Source: Paraktedonobacter sp035294465
GTDB taxonomy: Bacteria > Chloroflexota > Ktedonobacteria > Ktedonobacterales > Ktedonobacteraceae
Length of the DNA stretch: 8,410 nucleotides
Reading direction: 5' to 3'
NCBI GenBank assembly: GCA_035294465.1
Contig: DATGKW010000223.1
Location: forward strand, 1 to 8,410
A program made the position numbers and the translations under genes. Below are positions 5,662 through 8,410 of this stretch, piece by piece. Each line of letters starts with the position of its first letter. The first letter of the stretch is position 1. The notes below the pieces were generated by a model. That model had not been told where the DNA came from. It worked only from the letters and a program-made list of their open reading frames with translations, and did not search any database.

Positions 5662-7689
5662 TTAGAAAAAGGGGTGAGGATGCGGATTAATCTCTGTCTC
5701 CTGCAGGGGATGATCTTGATATCCCAACGTAAATGGTAGTTGATGCAGTCGCTCAAACCCTACGATCCGACGATTATGTTGCCCAAAGGTCATAGGGAGC
5801 AAGCCGGGCATGAGAACCTTAACACAGCGTAAGTTGCAAGGCAGATGTTCTGGAGCAGTTTGGTCGATCACTATAATATCTCTATCGCGTTTGAGATAGT
5901 AACCAATGAGAAATTCCAGGTCATCCCGCAAATCCATACTGCCTGGCAATTGATGATAAAAGTTCGCAAACGCTTCCTGGAAGGTCTGCGGTTGCTGCGT
6001 ACAGCAGAAGAAGTGCAATCGCTCGAACGCCTCTGGCAGATAGTATACGAGCGGATGATGATCCATTGTCTGGACGAGGTTCGCATCTGCGAGCATTTCT
6101 AAAGCCAGCGCGCGGTTCTCTCGCAGCAACTGGGGTGGAGTACTGGCCATGACCGCCGCAAGTTCGCGTAACGCCCTCAGTAAGGCTTGCTCTGGATGCG
6201 GATGTGAACCGGCTGCAATATGTACTTTTGGCATGTTTTCCCGACTTTGCTCATCTATTCCCAGCAGGCAGAGACAAGGAATGGCATGATCTAATGTTAT
6301 ATTAAAAGCATAGAGAGTATAGCCAGAGTGATACTGGATATGCTCAATGAGCAAGCGGAGCATAGGATCTGTTACCGAAGAAAGAGAAAGGCGTGGAACG
6401 TTAAGTTGAGCATACCATGTAAGTAAGAATGCGTCGCGTTCTATGACTTCCATCATGCCATGAATGATGGCCTCTTCCAGGCAGTTCCCCAGGGCGCAAC
6501 CGTTGGACACATCAAACACAAAGGCCGGGTTTTCCTCCGTGACGGGAACACCATAATAGGCGCAGTGTTCTGGCACAAGCAAGGGGGCCCGGTTCTGGAA
6601 AGAATATCCCCAAACCCAGCTACACATCCGGTCAGGATGATAGGGAACCAGAGGATGGCAATGATGACCTTGCTGATACCACGCATATTGCTCCGGGCTA
6701 TGCAGCCCCAGCCTTGTAGGGTCCAGCACAAGATATCCCTGCTGCACCAGCTGATGATAGCTGGCCTGAACCATCGTGCGCTTGCTTCTAGGGCGCAACC
6801 CTCCGTACCGTTCGATGGCCTCCAGGATCGAAACCCGTTTGCTCTGTTCAGGGCGTAATGTACAGCCGGTGCCGGTCGCCGCCTCTGAACTGTCGGCAGA
6901 TTCAACATAAAGGTGAGATGTGACAGTTGGAAGAAGACTTTCGTTCTCCACGACGAGAGAATTGACCAGCCCCACGCGTGAATCAACATATGTCGAAAGC
7001 AGCTGCTCCAGGCCGGCATCGGGTTGTCGGATACGATAGGTAAAGGCATCCGGTTTTGGGCATGATTGCAACTCAATACCTGCTAGATCAGCCCTATCTC
7101 TGACTAATTCACCACAATCAGGGCAGGCCGGATAGGGAAGAAAAGGACGTCTAAGACATTCTAGCGTCTCTAACGAGATGGCGAGCAGAGCGCATTTTGT
7201 CTGCTCATAGCCTGGTGTAAGGAAATACGCGGTAATCTCCCTTTCTACCAGTGCGGCAACGGTAGCCGCGCTGAATGACGAGAGCCAGGGCTGAGCATCC
7301 GGCAGCTTGCGCTCTTCATAAAGATATTGATAGAAAAGTTCATGATCGATCTCTGTAGAAGCTGCCCCCAGTTTGCGTAGCTCTGCACAGTTTGCGCACC
7401 CGCTTTCATGCGGAACAACACATGGGCCGATCAGACACTCACCAAACTGCGTGTAAACCGGAAGGAGTGCTACTCCCGCTTGCAGGCAACGCCTATTGAT
7501 ATCCTGAAGAACTCTGGGGGACCAGATATCGCTACAATAGACGACAATCCCGCATATCGCCAGTTGTTGAGGAGAACTCCCCGCAGATAAGACCACGCTT
7601 TGATACAGCTCTTCCACACGACGCCTTATTTCCTGATAGATAATCCCTTGCCCGATAAGCCCGATAATATATTCCTTTAGCTTTTTCAT
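5662..7689 (-). CDS. Fused azoline cyclodehydratase: ThiF-like C domain plus YcaO (D) domain
   Basis: A 675-residue TOMM cyclodehydratase. The YcaO part uses ATP to activate the peptide backbone amide, so that Cys, Ser or Thr side chains of a precursor close to thiazoline or oxazoline rings. The N-terminal part (about 40-200) resembles the ThiF/E1-like C protein, with two CxxC pairs, CANC (98-101) and CPDC (189-192), likely to bind one zinc. The YcaO domain (about 215-675) shows SILEAIERYGG (287-297), GNCLEEAIIHGMMEVIERDA (401-420, the ATP/Mg-binding Glu-rich helix), IDQTAP (608-613), VKVLMPGL (623-630) and a C-terminal PHPHP (669-673) followed by FF. This is the PxPxP tail expected of azoline-forming YcaO enzymes. 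The N-terminus is short and seems to lack the usual leader-recognition (RRE) domain, which suggests a separate leader-binding partner. The ATG at 7689 is 4 bases past the previous stop, with AAGGGAGAG 7 bases upstream, so coupled translation is likely. All expected active-site motifs are present. Confidence 0.92.
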   Translation of the reverse strand: MKKLKEYIIGLIGQGIIYQEIRRRVEELYQSVVLSAGSSPQQLAICGIVVYCSDIWSPRVLQDINRRCLQAGVALLPVYTQFGECLIGPCVVPHESGCANCAELRKLGAASTEIDHELFYQYLYEERKLPDAQPWLSSFSAATVAALVEREITAYFLTPGYEQTKCALLAISLETLECLRRPFLPYPACPDCGELVRDRADLAGIELQSCPKPDAFTYRIRQPDAGLEQLLSTYVDSRVGLVNSLVVENESLLPTVTSHLYVESADSSEAATGTGCTLRPEQSKRVSILEAIERYGGLRPRSKRTMVQASYHQLVQQGYLVLDPTRLGLHSPEQYAWYQQGHHCHPLVPYHPDRMCSWVWGYSFQNRAPLLVPEHCAYYGVPVTEENPAFVFDVSNGCALGNCLEEAIIHGMMEVIERDAFLLTWYAQLNVPRLSLSSVTDPMLRLLIEHIQYHSGYTLYAFNITLDHAIPCLCLLGIDEQSRENMPKVHIAAGSHPHPEQALLRALRELAAVMASTPPQLLRENRALALEMLADANLVQTMDHHPLVYYLPEAFERLHFFCCTQQPQTFQEAFANFYHQLPGSMDLRDDLEFLIGYYLKRDRDIIVIDQTAPEHLPCNLRCVKVLMPGLLPMTFGQHNRRIVGFERLHQLPFTLGYQDHPLQETEINPHPHPFF

Positions 7690-7693
7690 GACA

Positions 7694-8410
7694 TTACTCT
7701 CCCTTCTTCAACGCTCTTGAGCTAAGAAGTATCTGCACGATAAAGGGTAAAATCCGGGCCAATACTGGATCATGGTCCAGAGGGATGACCAGAACACGAA
7801 AGCCGTTAAGCCTCAACCTCTGCAACAACCATTCCTGCCGCGCTGGCCAGGCCGTTGGGAGACCATAGCGCGGCACAGACAATCGAGATGCGCGCAGGAA
7901 TGATGGAAGAGCTGGCGCGGGTACACCCACGCACTCAAGTTGCTGACAATGCTCTGCCTGATACCGCTGCAATGCTCGCTCAAATCCAATACCAAGCGCG
8001 TGTGCTTCATCATAGTGGGTAGCATACGCCAGGACCTGCTCGCCAAAACACGTGGCAAAGGTGGGAACACCTAATGAGCCGGTGACATCGTAGATACAGA
8101 GCTGCTGCCCAACCGTTTCCCTCAAAAGACAATACAAGTACGTTCCTTCCGGCATTAGGGAGGCGCTGGAAAGGTCAACCTGAGCATACGCCCGCCGGGT
8201 ATTTTTCACTTCTTCGACAGTAAGATAATTGCACCAGTCCAGCAAAGCCTGACAAATGGCCTCCTCCCAACTCATCCCGGAGGCAATACCGCGCGCAGGC
8301 CCAGAACCGTCATGCGCGCAAGGGGCATCGCATCCTGTGCAAGTTCCTTGATCGCTCTGGAAAAGAGCGGGAAAAACTTGCTCTACAGGCACCGAACAAA
8401 CTCGCTTCGT
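7694..8410 (-). CDS. C-terminal part of a YcaO-like TOMM maturation partner, cut by the window edge
   Basis: The frame is open through the right edge: six sense codons precede the GTG at 8392, so that GTG is probably not the real start and only the C-terminal ~239 residues are visible. Counting from the GTG, the fragment follows the layout of the second half of a YcaO domain. ARGIASGMSWEEAICQALLD (33-52) parallels the Glu-rich helix of the neighbouring cyclodehydratase. LCIYDVTGSLGVPTFATCFG (98-117) and ALGIGFERALQRYQAE (132-147) parallel its later blocks, and GFRVLVIPLDHDPVLARILPFIVQILL (197-223, quoted here as landmarks GFRVLVIPLD and PFIVQILL) parallels its D-x-T and PGL region. The ERD and PGL residues are missing and there is no PxPxP tail, so it is unlikely to be catalytic. 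A CxxCxxxC cluster (C18, C21, C25) precedes the fold. Its place directly before a C-D fusion and a SagB-type gene suits the F (ocin-ThiF-like) leader-binding protein; a second degenerate YcaO is the alternative. Confidence 0.65.
   Translation of the reverse strand, partial: TKRVCSVPVEQVFPALFQSDQGTCTGCDAPCAHDGSGPARGIASGMSWEEAICQALLDWCNYLTVEEVKNTRRAYAQVDLSSASLMPEGTYLYCLLRETVGQQLCIYDVTGSLGVPTFATCFGEQVLAYATHYDEAHALGIGFERALQRYQAEHCQQLECVGVPAPALPSFLRASRLSVPRYGLPTAWPARQEWLLQRLRLNGFRVLVIPLDHDPVLARILPFIVQILLSSRALKKGE
7697..7705 (-). promoter_or_regulatory. Ribosome binding site inside the end of the upstream gene (translational coupling)
   Basis: AAGGGAGAG on the minus strand lies within the last codons of the upstream gene and 7 bases before the ATG at 7689. 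The upstream TAA (7696-7694) falls between them, so ribosomes ending the first gene can restart on the second. This points to balanced production of two subunits of one complex. Confidence 0.6.

Noticed and set aside
5535..5756. 73-codon minus-strand frame bridging the cyclodehydratase end and dehydrogenase start, considered as a hidden precursor
   Set aside because: It runs out of frame through two real gene ends and has no own ribosome binding site or leader/core layout. The gap itself is explained by a strong site for the dehydrogenase.
6453..7076. 207-codon minus-strand frame inside the cyclodehydratase gene
   Set aside because: It overlaps the YcaO frame, whose motifs are unambiguous. 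Its product shows Trp/Cys/Arg-rich, out-of-frame composition.
1..8410. CRISPR arrays, tRNA/rRNA genes, insertion sequences or attachment sites
   Set aside because: I saw no regularly spaced direct repeats, tRNA-like cloverleaf, transposase motif or terminal inverted repeats with target duplications on either strand.

Overview
The window holds parts of two unrelated blocks on a chromosome of moderate GC content. It most resembles a soil Chloroflexota of the Ktedonobacteria type, where ComEC-like proteins and azoline RiPP (TOMM) clusters of this shape are common. That taxonomic guess is an inference from gene content and overall base composition, not something the sequence proves.

Left block (1-2470, + strand): a ComEC/Rec2-family DNA-uptake channel gene whose first few codons lie off the left edge. 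The membrane competence domain is well preserved. The C-terminal metallo-beta-lactamase-like domain has lost every metal-binding motif. It converges, with only 9 bases between stop codons, on a leftward gene (2480-3838) for an exported erythromycin-esterase-family protein with a signal peptide and the family's Glu/His active-site motifs. A candidate promoter overlapping a perfect inverted repeat lies just upstream of that gene.

Middle (3839-4153): about 315 bases with no convincing gene. It contains the esterase promoter region and, 13 bases past the stop of the next operon, a long imperfect inverted repeat (23-bp arms, 19 matched).

Right block (8410 to 4154, all leftward): the end of a thiazole/oxazole-modified microcin (azoline/azole RiPP) operon. 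In transcription order it encodes (1) the C-terminal part of a partner protein with a degenerate YcaO-like fold, cut by the right edge and possibly the leader-binding F (ocin-ThiF-like) protein; (2) a fused cyclodehydratase, with a ThiF-like zinc-binding half (C) joined to a YcaO half (D) that ends in the diagnostic PxPxP tail; (3) a SagB-type FMN dehydrogenase that would oxidise azolines to azoles. The first two genes are 4 bases apart and look translationally coupled; the third follows after 62 bases with its own strong ribosome binding site. Together they would turn Cys/Ser/Thr residues of a ribosomal precursor peptide into thiazol(in)e/oxazol(in)e rings. No precursor peptide gene, transporter or leader peptidase is recognisable inside the window, so these presumably lie beyond the right edge or elsewhere.
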